A stretch of DNA of 64,000 bases from Achromobacter xylosoxidans (GTDB lineage: Bacteria > Pseudomonadota > Gammaproteobacteria > Burkholderiales > Burkholderiaceae_B), in NCBI RefSeq assembly GCF_001457475.1, contig NZ_LN831029.1, positions 4,278,001-4,342,000 of the forward strand. The letters are read 5' to 3'. A program made the position numbers and the translations under genes. Each line of letters opens with the position of its first letter. Position 1 is the first letter of the stretch. Of this stretch, positions 46,689 to 55,269 are shown piece after piece. The notes below the pieces were generated by a model, which saw only the letters and a list, made by a program, of their open reading frames with translations, searched no databases and had not been told where the DNA came from.

Positions 46689-46778
46689 CCCGTTTTTGAG
46701 TCGCCCGTTTTTGAGTCGCCCGTTTTTGAGTCGCCCGTTTTTGAGTCGCCCGTTTTTGAGCCACCCGTTTTTGAGCAG
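46689..46778. repeat. Six tandem copies of a 15-bp unit downstream of lysR
   Basis: Units start at 46689, 46704, 46719, 46734, 46749 and 46764. The consensus is CCCGTTTTTGAGTCG; the last two end in CCA and CAG. The array begins four bases after the lysR stop on the minus strand. All three minus-strand frames through the repeats are open, giving QKRAT-, SKTGD- or LKNGR-type peptides. Being 15 bp, copy-number change would not alter frame. A degenerate half-copy (CCCGTTCTTGA) lies just outside. Confidence 0.95.
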
Positions 46779-46782
46779 CCCC

Positions 46783-47697
46783 TCACTGCGGCCGGGCCGC
46801 CAGCCGGGCGCGCATCTGCGCGGCTTCGTCCCGCAGCATGGCGGTGAAGGGATCAACCAGCGGGTTCCTGGGACGATGCTCCGGGAACACCAGATTGACC
46901 CGGAACGGAAACGACCGCCGCAGTGGCCGGATATGCAGGCCACGCCCGGCGAAATCGAGCGCGGTGAGCGGATTGACGATGGCCAGGCCCAGCCCCTGGC
47001 GCACGAACGCGCACACCGAGACCGCCGTCGGCGTCTCGATGATGGCGCGCCGCAGGACGCCCTGGGCCGCGAAGGCTTCGTCGATCTGGATCCGGTAGGG
47101 GTCGCTGGCCGACAGGCTGACGAAGGGCTCGCCAGCGAAATCGGCCAGGTCTAGCGCCTGCCGCGCCAGCAGCGGATGGCCGTCGGGCAGCACCGCGACC
47201 TCGTCGACCTCCACCAGAAGCTCCAGGCGCGTGCCGGCCGGCTCCAGGTCGTGTTCGGTCAATCCCAGGTCGTAGCGCTGCGCCGTGAGCCACTCCTCCA
47301 GGAACGGCGATTCCTGCGCCTCCAGCGCCAGGCTCACGCCCGGATGGGCCTGGCTGAAGCGACGGAACGCGCCCGGCAGCAGCGAATGGGAAAACGCCGG
47401 CAGCGCGATCACGGCCAGTTGGCCATCCTGGAATGCCCGCAGGCGCGCGGCGGTCGATGCGACCCGCTCCAGCCCGGCATAGGACTGCCGGACCTCGTCA
47501 TACAGCGCCAGCGCCGGCATGGTGGGCCGCAAGCGGCCGCGCACGCGCTCGAACAGCGCGAAGCCGATGGCCTGTTCCATGCGCGCCAGCTCGCGGCTGA
47601 CGGTGGGTTGCGAGGTGAACAACAGGTCGGCGGCCTTGGTGACGCTGCCGGCGATCATCAGGGCGCGGAACACTTCGATGTGGCGATGGGTCAGCAT
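46783..47697 (-). CDS. lysR: LysR, transcriptional activator of lysA
   Basis: A 304-residue LysR-type regulator, divergent from lysA. The N-terminal helix-turn-helix (HIEVFRALMIAGSVTKAADLL, then TSQPTVSRELARMEQAIG) and the stretches FERVRGRLRPT, QESPFLEEWLTAQRYDLGLTE and VRQGLGLAIVNPLTALD are very close to E. coli LysR as I recall it. It should sense the diaminopimelate/lysine balance and activate lysA. In the 120-base divergent region, AAAAT-N6-ATTTT (47730-47745) is a plausible binding dyad. The coding region ends right at the 15-bp repeat array. Confidence 0.92.
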   Translation of the reverse strand: MLTHRHIEVFRALMIAGSVTKAADLLFTSQPTVSRELARMEQAIGFALFERVRGRLRPTMPALALYDEVRQSYAGLERVASTAARLRAFQDGQLAVIALPAFSHSLLPGAFRRFSQAHPGVSLALEAQESPFLEEWLTAQRYDLGLTEHDLEPAGTRLELLVEVDEVAVLPDGHPLLARQALDLADFAGEPFVSLSASDPYRIQIDEAFAAQGVLRRAIIETPTAVSVCAFVRQGLGLAIVNPLTALDFAGRGLHIRPLRRSFPFRVNLVFPEHRPRNPLVDPFTAMLRDEAAQMRARLAARPQ

Positions 47698-47817
47698 GCC
47701 CTGTCCATATCAGGAATGAATCGACGTGGAAAATATAAGCATTTTACTGGATGGGCTCGCTGGGGCATGATGCCGGCCTGATTTCCCTTTCCCCCCCCGC
47801 TACAAGGTTCACCCGCG

Positions 47818-49047
47818 ATGGCTTTCGATCCGCGCCAGCTCACTCAACTCGCCGCCGAGCACGGCACCCCGCTGTGGGTCTACGATGCCGCCGTCATCCG
47901 CGAACGCATCGCCCAACTGCGCCGCTTCGACGCCATCCGCTACGCGCAGAAGGCCTGCTCCAACCTGCACATCCTGCGCCTGATGCGCGCCGAGGGCGTG
48001 ATGGTGGACGCGGTGTCGCTGGGCGAGATCGAGCGCAGCCTGGCCGCCGGCTTCGAGCCCGCGGGCGAGCCGGCCGGCGTGGTATTCACGGCCGACCTGA
48101 TCGACCACGCCACCCTGGCCACCGTCGTCAAGCACGGCATCACGGTCAATGCCGGCTCGCTCGACATGCTCGAACGCGTCGGCCAGCACGCGCCGGGGCA
48201 CCGCGTGTGGCTGCGCATCAACCCGGGCTTCGGCCACGGCCACAGCAACAAGACCAACACCGGCGGCCCGCAGAGCAAGCACGGCATCTGGATCGACGAC
48301 GTCGCCGCCGCCATCGGCATCGTGCGCCGCTACGGCCTGAAGCTGGTCGGCATCCACATGCATATCGGCTCGGGCGTGGACTACGGCCACCTGTCCAGCG
48401 TGTGCGACGCGATGGTCGACGTGGTCGCCTCGCTGGACCACGACATCGAGGCCATCTCGGCCGGCGGCGGCCTGTCGATTCCGTATCGCGAAGGCGAGCC
48501 GCGCATCGACTGCGACCACTACTTCGAGCAATGGGACGCGGCCCGCAAGCGCATCGAACAGCGCCTGGGCCACGCGGTGCGCCTGGAGATCGAACCGGGC
48601 CGCTTCCTGGTGGCCGAGGCCGGCGCGCTGGTGGCCGAAGTGCATGCGATCAACCGCCGCCCCGAGCGCGACTTCGCGCTGGTGGACGCCGGCTTCAACG
48701 ACCTGATGCGCCCGGCCATGTACGGCAGCTACCACCGCATCTCGGTGCACGCGCCGGACGGCGCCACGCCGCCCACGGCCGAGACCCGCATCGCCGTGGC
48801 CGGCCCGCTGTGCGAATCGGGCGACGTGTTCACGCAGGATGCCGGCGGCGTGGTGTCGGACCAGTCGCTGCCGCGGCCGCGCATCGGTGATTTCCTGGTG
48901 TTCCACAACGCCGGCGCCTACGGCGCGTCGATGTCCTCGAACTACAACACCCGGCCGCTGGCGGCCGAAGTGCTGCTGGACCGCAACGAGGCGCGCCTGA
49001 TCCGCCGCCGCCAGACGGTCGCCGACCTGCTGGCGCTGGACCAGTAA
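47818..49047 (+). CDS. lysA: Diaminopimelate decarboxylase
   Basis: A 409-residue PLP enzyme that makes L-lysine from meso-diaminopimelate, the last step of lysine synthesis. The PLP lysine is in YAQKACSN (Lys45), the glycine-rich phosphate loop is SAGGGLSIPY and the dimer-interface cysteine region is GPLCESGDVF. The substrate motif EPGRFLVAEAG is intact. ATG 47818 with AAGG upstream. Control by the divergent LysR is inferred from position. Confidence 0.96.
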   Translation: MAFDPRQLTQLAAEHGTPLWVYDAAVIRERIAQLRRFDAIRYAQKACSNLHILRLMRAEGVMVDAVSLGEIERSLAAGFEPAGEPAGVVFTADLIDHATLATVVKHGITVNAGSLDMLERVGQHAPGHRVWLRINPGFGHGHSNKTNTGGPQSKHGIWIDDVAAAIGIVRRYGLKLVGIHMHIGSGVDYGHLSSVCDAMVDVVASLDHDIEAISAGGGLSIPYREGEPRIDCDHYFEQWDAARKRIEQRLGHAVRLEIEPGRFLVAEAGALVAEVHAINRRPERDFALVDAGFNDLMRPAMYGSYHRISVHAPDGATPPTAETRIAVAGPLCESGDVFTQDAGGVVSDQSLPRPRIGDFLVFHNAGAYGASMSSNYNTRPLAAEVLLDRNEARLIRRRQTVADLLALDQ

Positions 49048-49053
49048 GGCAAG

Positions 49054-49083
49054 GCGCGGCCGTGGCGAACGCGACGGCCGCGC
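49054..49083. repeat. Hairpin between convergent lysA and garL
   Basis: GCGCGGCCGT (49054-49063) pairs with ACGGCCGCGC (49074-49083). No T-run on either strand. It is a likely transcript-end structure for the convergent genes. Confidence 0.5.
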
Positions 49084-49095
49084 GCTCAGGCAGGA

Positions 49096-49863
49096 TCAGG
49101 TGGGAAAGGCCTCGCGCAAGGCGAAGGTGGCCTGCTTGAACACGCCCAGATCGGTGCCGACCGCGACGAAGTGCATGCCCATGTCCAGGTAGCGGCGCGC
49201 ATCGGCCTGCACCGGCGCCAGGATGCCCACCGCCTTGCCCTGCGCGGTGACGCGCTGGTACAGGTGGCGGATGGCTTCCTGCACTTCCGGATGGCCCGGA
49301 TTGCCCAGGTGGCCCAGGGCCGCGGCCAGGTCGGATGGGCCGATGAAGACCCCATCCACGCCCTCGACCGCGGCGATTTCGTCGACCGCCTCGATGCCCG
49401 GACGGCTCTCGATCTGCAGCAGCACGCAGATGTTGTCGTTGATGGTCTTGAGGTAATCCGGCACGGTGCCGTAGCGGTTGCTGCGCTGCATGCCGGCCAC
49501 GCCGCGGATGCCCTGCGGCGGATAGCGGGTCGCGGCCACCGCGCGGCGCGCGTCGTCCTCGGATTCGATGAAGGGGATCAGCAGGTTGTAGAAGCCGATG
49601 TCCAGCAGGCGCTTGATTTCGACCGGGTCGTTCCAGGTGGGTCGGCCGATGGCGGCGCTGGCGCTGCCCTGCAGGGCCTGCAACTGCTGCAGGAACATCG
49701 GCACGGTATTGGGTGAATGCTCGCCGTCCAGCAGCAGCCAGTCGAAGTCGGCCAGGCCCGCCAGTTCGGCGGTGACGTGGCTGGACATGCACATCCAGAA
49801 GCCGATCAGGCGTTCGCGCGCCAGGATGCGTTGGCGAAAGCGGTTGGGCAAGGGTGAAGTCAT
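49096..49863 (-). CDS. garL: 5-keto-4-deoxy-D-glucarate aldolase (GarL/HpaI family)
   Basis: A 255-residue class II (metal-dependent) aldolase. The catalytic histidine is in LLLDGEHSPN (His49). The segments RLLDIGFYNLLIPF, TRYPPQGIRGV, VEGVDGVFIGPSDLAAALGHLGN and GILAPVQADARRYL are close to E. coli GarL. The known reaction splits 5-keto-4-deoxy-D-glucarate into pyruvate and tartronate semialdehyde. It is the last gene of a five-gene leftward operon with a Bug receptor, an Ldh-type oxidoreductase, a GntR regulator and a DapA-type enzyme. Other oxo-acid aldol substrates are possible. Confidence 0.88.
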   Translation of the reverse strand: MTSPLPNRFRQRILARERLIGFWMCMSSHVTAELAGLADFDWLLLDGEHSPNTVPMFLQQLQALQGSASAAIGRPTWNDPVEIKRLLDIGFYNLLIPFIESEDDARRAVAATRYPPQGIRGVAGMQRSNRYGTVPDYLKTINDNICVLLQIESRPGIEAVDEIAAVEGVDGVFIGPSDLAAALGHLGNPGHPEVQEAIRHLYQRVTAQGKAVGILAPVQADARRYLDMGMHFVAVGTDLGVFKQATFALREAFPT

Positions 49864-49929
49864 CGCTGCGTGTTTCCCATCGAATGAACCCCGGGCGCCC
49901 GGCGCGCGGGGTGTGTTGATACCGATTCC

Positions 49930-50925
49930 TCAGTCCATGCGGGCGCCGGAGGCCTTGGCCGCCGCGCCCCACTTGGTGATTTCGGATTGGACGAAGGCCG
50001 AGAACGCCTTGGGGTCGTCGCCCACCACCACGAAGCCTACGCTTTCCAGCTTCTGCCGGATATCCGGTGAAGCCAGGGCCTTGACGGTGGCCTGGTTCAG
50101 GCGCTGGATGATGGCCGTCGGCGTCTTGGCGGGCGCGGACAGGCCGAACCACGATTCGGCGGCAAAGCCCGGATAGCCCGATTCCGCCACCGTGGGCGTG
50201 TCCGGATAGGCCGGGTTGCGCTGGGCGCTGGCCACCGCCAGGGCGCGCAGCTTGCCCGACTTGACCTGCGGCAGCAGCGAGTCCTGGTTCAGGAACATCA
50301 CCGACACGCGCCCGCCGATCATGTCGGTGATGGCGGCGGCGCCGCCCTTGTAGGGCACGTGCACTAGGTCGAGCTTGGCGGCCTGCTTGAGCATTTCCAT
50401 GGCCAGGTGGCCGGACGACCCGTTGCCCGAGCTGGCGTGGGTGTACTTGCCGGGATTGGCGCGCACCAGCTTGATGAAGTCGGCGAAGTTGGTGGCCGGG
50501 AAATCCATGTTGGCCACCAGCACGTTGGGCCCGGTGGCCAGCAGCGAGATATGGGCGAAGTCGCTGTCGCGGTACGGCATGCTCTGGTAGAGCGAATAGC
50601 TGATGGCGTTCGAGCCCACGCCCGACAGCAGCAGCGTGTAGCCGTCGGGCTCGGCCTTGGCGACCACGTCGGAACCGATGTTGCCGTTGGCGCCGCCCTT
50701 GTTCTCGACCACCACGCTCTGGCCCAGTTCCCTGGACAGTTCGGCGGCCAGCAGGCGCCCGACCGCGTCGGTGCTGCCGCCCGCGGGGAACGGCACGATC
50801 AGCTTGACCGGCCGCGTCGGCCAGTCCTGCGCCAGCAGCAGGCCCGGCGCCAGCGCGGCGGCCGCGCCCAATGCGATGGCGGCCAGTCCCAGCCGGCGGC
50901 GCGCCGGCGATGTCTTGTGTTGCAT
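49930..50925 (-). CDS. Bug/TctC-type periplasmic solute receptor (1 of 3)
   Basis: A 331-residue periplasmic receptor of the tripartite tricarboxylate transporter family. The signal peptide ends near LLLAQ-DWPTRPV. The family signatures RPVKLIVPFPAGGSTDAVGR and EPDGYTLLLSG are present, as is the VPYKGGAAAITDMIGG binding loop. It lies in the garL operon, so a hexarate or related acid is a plausible ligand. No TctA/TctB membrane subunits are nearby. Strong AAGGAG before the ATG. Confidence 0.9.
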   Translation of the reverse strand: MQHKTSPARRRLGLAAIALGAAAALAPGLLLAQDWPTRPVKLIVPFPAGGSTDAVGRLLAAELSRELGQSVVVENKGGANGNIGSDVVAKAEPDGYTLLLSGVGSNAISYSLYQSMPYRDSDFAHISLLATGPNVLVANMDFPATNFADFIKLVRANPGKYTHASSGNGSSGHLAMEMLKQAAKLDLVHVPYKGGAAAITDMIGGRVSVMFLNQDSLLPQVKSGKLRALAVASAQRNPAYPDTPTVAESGYPGFAAESWFGLSAPAKTPTAIIQRLNQATVKALASPDIRQKLESVGFVVVGDDPKAFSAFVQSEITKWGAAAKASGARMD

Positions 50926-51040
50926 GGTTGTCTCCTTGTCGTGTTTTTCTAATGCTTGCCGCCCGGTGGGCCGGGTCGGTGGATCACCGCGCGGTCGTTG
51001 CCGCGCGGCGGGGAAAACGTCATGCGACCGGACGGCGCAT

Positions 51041-52147
51041 TCAGTCCAGCAGATAAGGCACCGAAGCGCGCTGGCAGATCTCGCGCAGGCGCACGGCCAG
51101 CGCGGGCGGGATCGGGATGCCGTCGATCCGGCGGCGCGCGCGCTCGGCGGCCTCGGGCTCGCCGGCCACCAGCACCGGCTCGTCGGGCCGCGCCGGCGGG
51201 GTGTCGTGCAGCGTGTCGATCAGGTCGTCCATGTCCGATTCAAATGAGCCGCTGGCGCGGAACGCGTCGGGATTGAGCGCCAGGAAGAAATGGCCGACGT
51301 CGTCCGGCTCGCCCGGCCGCCGGGTGACGTTGCGGCGCGCCGCCAGCGCGCTGCCGCTGAGCGTGCCGCCCAGGATCTGCGCCATCATCGCCAGGCCGTA
51401 GCCCTTGTGGCTGCTCATGGCCGGCGTGCCGCCCAGCGGCGTCAGCCCGCCTTCGGGATGCTTGAAGATGAACTGCATGGCGGTATCGGCCGCGGTGACC
51501 GGCTCGCCCCGCCCGTCCACCGCCCAGCCCGGCGGCAGCGGCTTGCCGAGGAAGTCGTACACCTTGACCTTGTTGGCCGCCACGGTGGTGGTGGCCATGT
51601 CGAGCACGAACGGCTCGTTGTGCGCGGCCGGCGCGCCGAAAGCGATGGGATTGGTGCCCAGCATCGGCATGGCGCCGCGCGTGGGCACCATGATGACGCC
51701 GTTGGCGCTGCTGGTGACCAGCCCGACCACGCCGCGTTCGACCGCGATGCGCGCATAGACGCCGGCCGCGCCGAAGTGGTGGGAATTGCACACCGACACC
51801 GCGCCCACGCCGTGTTCCAGCGCCTTGTCGACGGCCAGGTTCATGGCCTGCGCCGACACCGGGTAGCCCAGGCCGCCCATGCCGTCCAGCAATGCGCTGG
51901 CGCCGCCGTCGCGCACCAGGCGCGGCCGCGCGTCGAGCCTGAGCGTGCCCGCGCGCAGCTTTTCCTCGTATGAAGGCAGCATCGAGATGCCGTGCGAATC
52001 GATGCCCAGCAGATCCGTCTCGGCCATCAGGCCGGCGGTGATGGCGGCCAGGTCGGGCGCCATGCCCCAGGCCTGCAACACGATCAGAATCTGTTCACGC
52101 ACCTGCCCCGCCGATGCCGCTGTTCCTGCCGAACCATTGCCTTGCAC
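51041..52147 (-). CDS. Ldh-family (malate/L-lactate type) NAD(P)-dependent oxidoreductase
   Basis: A 368-residue member of the LDH2/MDHG2 oxidoreductase family, which reduces or oxidises 2-hydroxy/2-oxo acids. Typical blocks are DLLGIDSHGISMLPSYEEKL (about 44-63), VCNSHHFGAAGVYARIA (with a conserved histidine pair) and ANGVIMVPTRGAMPMLGTNP. The start is GTG 52145-52147 with GGAGA six bases upstream. In this operon it may act on a sugar-acid-derived hydroxy acid such as tartronate or a malate analogue; the substrate is inferred only. Confidence 0.85.
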   Translation of the reverse strand: MQGNGSAGTAASAGQVREQILIVLQAWGMAPDLAAITAGLMAETDLLGIDSHGISMLPSYEEKLRAGTLRLDARPRLVRDGGASALLDGMGGLGYPVSAQAMNLAVDKALEHGVGAVSVCNSHHFGAAGVYARIAVERGVVGLVTSSANGVIMVPTRGAMPMLGTNPIAFGAPAAHNEPFVLDMATTTVAANKVKVYDFLGKPLPPGWAVDGRGEPVTAADTAMQFIFKHPEGGLTPLGGTPAMSSHKGYGLAMMAQILGGTLSGSALAARRNVTRRPGEPDDVGHFFLALNPDAFRASGSFESDMDDLIDTLHDTPPARPDEPVLVAGEPEAAERARRRIDGIPIPPALAVRLREICQRASVPYLLD

Positions 52148-52201
52148 GCGATGTCTCCTGCTGTTGTCAGTGTGAAGCTCCCGGACGGCGCGAGCGGCCG
52201 G

Positions 52202-52975
52202 TCAATCGCGTTCGCGGTCGACCAGCCGGTGGCGGGCCTGGCCCAGGTGGAATTGCATGGCGACCCGGGCGCGCTCGCCGTCCTGGGCGCGGATCGCGTC
52301 CAGGATGGTGGCGTGCTCGTCGAGGACGCGCTGGGCGCGCTGGCGCGACCCGGTGCGGGTCAGGTTGAGCGTCAGGCGCATGAAGCCGTTGATGGACTCG
52401 TGGATGCTTTCCAGCACCCCGAGATAGAAGTCGTTGCCGGTGGCCTCGGTGATGCTGGCGTGGAACGCCAGGTCGGCCTCGGCCGACATCTGGCCGCGCG
52501 CCAGACTGTCGGCGAAGGCGGCGTGCGCGGCTTCGATCTTTTGCAATTGCTCGTCGGTGCGGCGCAGCGCCGCCAGCCGCGCGGCATCGCCTTCGAGCGC
52601 CACGCGCAGTTCCTGCGCGCGCAGGTAGGCGCCGACGTTGCCCACATCGCTGAAGGCGGTCAGGCGCGGCGCCGGCTGGTGGCTGACGAAGGTGCCCAGG
52701 CCCTGGTGGGCGGTGATGAGGCCATCCGCGCGCAGGCGCAGCAAGGCTTCGCGCACCACCGGCCGCGATACGCCGAAGCGTTCGGAGATCTCGTTCTCGG
52801 AAGGCAGCTTGTCGCCGACGTTGAGATTGCCGGCGACGATCTGCTCGAAGATCTGCCCGTACAACTGGTCGGCCAGCCGGACGCGGTGGCCGCGTTCCAG
52901 CACCAGCGCGCCCATGGCGTCCGGCTCGGCGGACGCGGGCGGCGCGGACGGGGGCGATGCTTTGGGTCGGGCCAC
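52202..52975 (-). CDS. GntR-family regulator, FadR/FCD subgroup
   Basis: A 257-residue transcription factor. The winged helix (about 33-100) shows KLPSENEISERFGVSRPVVREAL and ITAHQGLGTFV, the GntR hallmarks. The C-terminal FCD ligand domain has metal-site histidines in AFHASITEATGN and near LDEHATILDAI. FCD members often sense sugar acids or organic acids. The start is GTG 52973-52975 with AGGAGA upstream. It sits inside the operon it probably represses; a candidate operator lies at 54030-54046. Confidence 0.9.
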   Translation of the reverse strand: MARPKASPPSAPPASAEPDAMGALVLERGHRVRLADQLYGQIFEQIVAGNLNVGDKLPSENEISERFGVSRPVVREALLRLRADGLITAHQGLGTFVSHQPAPRLTAFSDVGNVGAYLRAQELRVALEGDAARLAALRRTDEQLQKIEAAHAAFADSLARGQMSAEADLAFHASITEATGNDFYLGVLESIHESINGFMRLTLNLTRTGSRQRAQRVLDEHATILDAIRAQDGERARVAMQFHLGQARHRLVDRERD

Positions 52976-53035
52976 GAAATCTCCTGGGGCGTATCGGCAG
53001 CGCTCATCGTACCGTCAATGCCGCGCGCGCGGCCA

Positions 53036-53965
53036 TCAGGCCGCCACGGCGTCGCGGTCCCAGGCGGCCAGCGCGCGCGCCACCGGCGCCACCCGTTCGC
53101 GCTCGGCGCTGGAGATGCCGGTCAGCAGCGGCAGCATCGGCCCCATGTCGGCCACGCCGGACAGGGTCACGGCGTCGTGCAGCACGCGGATCGGGCTGAT
53201 CGCATCGCGGCAGTCCTCCAGGCCCAGGTAGCTGGCGCGCACCGTTTCGGCTTCGTCATAGAGGCCTTCGTTGAGCAGCTGAAGCAGGCGCATCGAGCCG
53301 CGCGGGGCGACGCAGACCGAGCCCGAGGTGAAGCTCTTCAGCCCGAAGTCGCGGTAGTGGACGATGGCCGGACGTTCGCCAATGCCGCTGACCACGCGGT
53401 TGCTGTCCACGCTTTGCAGCAACGCCGACAGGTAGGCGTCGCGCGCCGGATTCTCGCGCACCACGGCGTACTTGAACGCGACGATGCGGCCTTCCTCGAC
53501 CAGGCGCGCCGCCGTTGCCGGCGCCAGGTAATCGGCCGACTTGATGTAGACCACGGCGGGCTTGCCCAGCGCATCGGTGAAGCGGCGCACGCCATCGGCC
53601 AGGCCGGCATCGGTGTAGGGAAACGACATGGGCAGCAGCATGGCCGTCGGAAAGGCGCGACTGCGCAGGATTGCCGCCTGATCCATCATCTTGCCGAAAT
53701 CCGGACCGACCGACGGCAGGATCCAGGTGTCCGGCCCGGCCAGCGACGCCAGCAGGTCGACGATGCGCGCGTACTCGCCCACGCCGACGTTGTAGAAGTT
53801 GGCATTGCCGCCGTACATCACGTTGCGCACCCCGCCCGCCTCCAGGTGCCGCAGCAGGGCCTGGTTGGCGGCTTCGTTCAGGGACAGGTCCGCGTGGCGC
53901 GCCAGCGGCGGCACCGCGATGACGGAACGCTGCAGGTCCTGGACGGTGACCGGGGAGGTTTTCAT
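53036..53965 (-). CDS. DapA-family aldolase/dehydratase, probably of sugar-acid catabolism
   Basis: A 309-residue member of the dihydrodipicolinate synthase/N-acetylneuraminate lyase superfamily. The Schiff-base lysine is in IVAFKYAVVR (Lys165) and the YIKSADY block supplies the conserved tyrosine region. The pocket segment MYGGNANFYNVGVGEY (about 50-65) replaces the usual GTTGE motif, so it is not a true DapA. With GarL in the same operon, a keto-deoxy sugar acid is a likely substrate. It is the first gene of the leftward operon; strong AGGAG precedes the ATG. Confidence 0.8.
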   Translation of the reverse strand: MKTSPVTVQDLQRSVIAVPPLARHADLSLNEAANQALLRHLEAGGVRNVMYGGNANFYNVGVGEYARIVDLLASLAGPDTWILPSVGPDFGKMMDQAAILRSRAFPTAMLLPMSFPYTDAGLADGVRRFTDALGKPAVVYIKSADYLAPATAARLVEEGRIVAFKYAVVRENPARDAYLSALLQSVDSNRVVSGIGERPAIVHYRDFGLKSFTSGSVCVAPRGSMRLLQLLNEGLYDEAETVRASYLGLEDCRDAISPIRVLHDAVTLSGVADMGPMLPLLTGISSAERERVAPVARALAAWDRDAVAA

Positions 53966-53980
53966 GGCGGGTCTCCTGGT

Positions 53981-53999
53981 GGATTCCGCGGCGGAATCC
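53981..53999. promoter_or_regulatory. Inverted repeat in the leader of the leftward sugar-acid operon
   Basis: GGATTCCG (53981-53988), CGG, CGGAATCC (53992-53999). It lies between the leftward -10 and the ribosome site of the DapA-type gene; either a hairpin in the leader or a second operator. Confidence 0.45.
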
Positions 54000-54025
54000 A
54001 GTTGTTAGATGAGTGGCTTCCAAAA

Positions 54026-54055
54026 AGTATACTTGGTTGACAAGTAGACCCTCAA
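54026..54055 (-). promoter_or_regulatory. Leftward promoter of the sugar-acid operon
   Basis: On the minus strand: -35 TTGAGG (54050-54055), 18-base spacer, -10 TATACT (54026-54031). It overlaps the rightward promoter. Confidence 0.6.
54030..54046. promoter_or_regulatory. Candidate GntR-family operator between divergent promoters
   Basis: TACTTG-GTTGA-CAAGTA is a perfect 6-bp dyad. It occupies the spacer of the leftward promoter and covers the rightward -35, so one bound repressor could shut both. A further half-site ACAAGT occurs near 54072. Size and form suit an FCD-type GntR protein. Confidence 0.6.
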
Positions 54056-54065
54056 TACCTATATT
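54037..54065 (+). promoter_or_regulatory. Rightward promoter of the second sugar-acid arm
   Basis: A perfect -35 TTGACA (54037-54042), a 17-base spacer and -10 TATATT (54060-54065). It points at the Bug receptor gene at 54195, giving a leader of about 120 bases. Confidence 0.75.
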
Positions 54066-54194
54066 CGTTTTACAAGTCATCGGCATCACGACGGCAGGGC
54101 GCGACAGACGCCGGCAGCATTCAAGCGGGCTCCGGCCCGGCAGGAACACCCCACAAACGATGCGCGGCCACGCGCACACGAGGAGACGATTTCC

Positions 54195-55196
54195 ATGCTT
54201 GCAGCCCCTTTGCGCGGCCGCCTGGCCCTTGCCGCCTGCCTGGCCGCCGCAGCCCTGCTGCCGTGCGCGGCCGGCGCCAGCACCGATTACCCGGCGCGCG
54301 ACGTCAGGATCGTCGTGCCCTTCCCGGCCGGCGGCACGGCCGACATTGCCGCGCGCGTGGTGGCCGCCGAACTGGGCAAGGCCTGGGGCAAGGCGGTGGT
54401 GGTGGACAACAAGGCGGGCGCGGGCGGCAACGTAGGCACCGCCGAAGCCGCCCGCGCCACGCCCGACGGCTACACCCTGTTGATGGGCACCGTCAGCACC
54501 CATGCCATCAACCAGTCCGTCTATGCCAAGCTGCCCTACGATCCGGTCAAGGACTTCACGCCGGTCACGCTGGTGATCCCGGTGCCCAACGTGCTCGAAC
54601 TGAATCCCGGTTTCGCCGACAAGCACGGCATCCGCAACGTGGCGGACCTGATCAAGTACCTGAAGGCCAATCCCGGCAGCGTCAACATGGCCTCGACCGG
54701 CAACGGCACCTCGACCCACCTGTCCGGCGAGCTGTTCCAGGCCATGACCGGCACCCGCATGACGCACGTGCCCTACAAGGGCAGCAGCCCGGCGCTGACC
54801 GACGTGATGGCGGGCTCGGCCGACCTGATCTTCGACAACCTGCCCTCGTCGATGGGCTTCATCAAGGGCGGCAAGTTGTGGCCGCTGGCGGTCACCACCG
54901 CCACGCGCTCGCCGGCGCTGCCGGACGTGCCGACGTTGGCCGAGGCGGGCGTGACGGGCTACGAGGCCTCCAGCTGGTTCGGCCTGCTGGCCCCCGCCGG
55001 CACGCCGCGCGAGATCGTCGACAAGATCCAGCGCGATGTCGCCGCGGCGCTGCAGCAGGCGCCGGTACGCGCCCAGCTGCAGGCCCAGGGCGCCACGCCG
55101 TCGGGCAACACGCCGGCACAGTTCACCCAGTTCATGGCGCGGGAAACCGTCAAGTGGGCCGCGGTCGTGAAGCAATCGGGCGCCAAGGTCGACTGA
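54195..55196 (+). CDS. Bug/TctC-type periplasmic solute receptor (2 of 3)
   Basis: A 333-residue periplasmic receptor. The signal peptide runs to about residue 28 ([14 protein letters not shown]). Family blocks are [31 protein letters not shown] and [17 protein letters not shown]. It is the first gene of the rightward arm, from the consensus-like promoter at 54037. It is clearly divergent from the neighbouring receptor at 55270, so the two probably bind different acids. AGGAGA lies eight bases before the ATG. Confidence 0.9.
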   Translation: MLAAPLRGRLALAACLAAAALLPCAAGASTDYPARDVRIVVPFPAGGTADIAARVVAAELGKAWGKAVVVDNKAGAGGNVGTAEAARATPDGYTLLMGTVSTHAINQSVYAKLPYDPVKDFTPVTLVIPVPNVLELNPGFADKHGIRNVADLIKYLKANPGSVNMASTGNGTSTHLSGELFQAMTGTRMTHVPYKGSSPALTDVMAGSADLIFDNLPSSMGFIKGGKLWPLAVTTATRSPALPDVPTLAEAGVTGYEASSWFGLLAPAGTPREIVDKIQRDVAAALQQAPVRAQLQAQGATPSGNTPAQFTQFMARETVKWAAVVKQSGAKVD

Positions 55197-55269
55197 CCGG
55201 CGCCGGTCCGGACCCGGCCGCCACGCGTGGGCGCCGGGTTCTTCATCATCACGCGAACCAGGAGACACC

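Noticed and set aside
46689..46778. CRISPR array
   Set aside because: The units are contiguous 15-mers with no spacers, and no cas gene is near.
47698..47817. Lysine riboswitch before lysA
   Set aside because: The divergent region is only 120 bases, lacks the long multi-helix aptamer, and a LysR activator gene is present instead.
53036..53965. True dapA (dihydrodipicolinate synthase)
   Set aside because: Family fold and Schiff-base lysine are present, but the GTTGE-type pocket motif is replaced and the context is sugar-acid catabolism.
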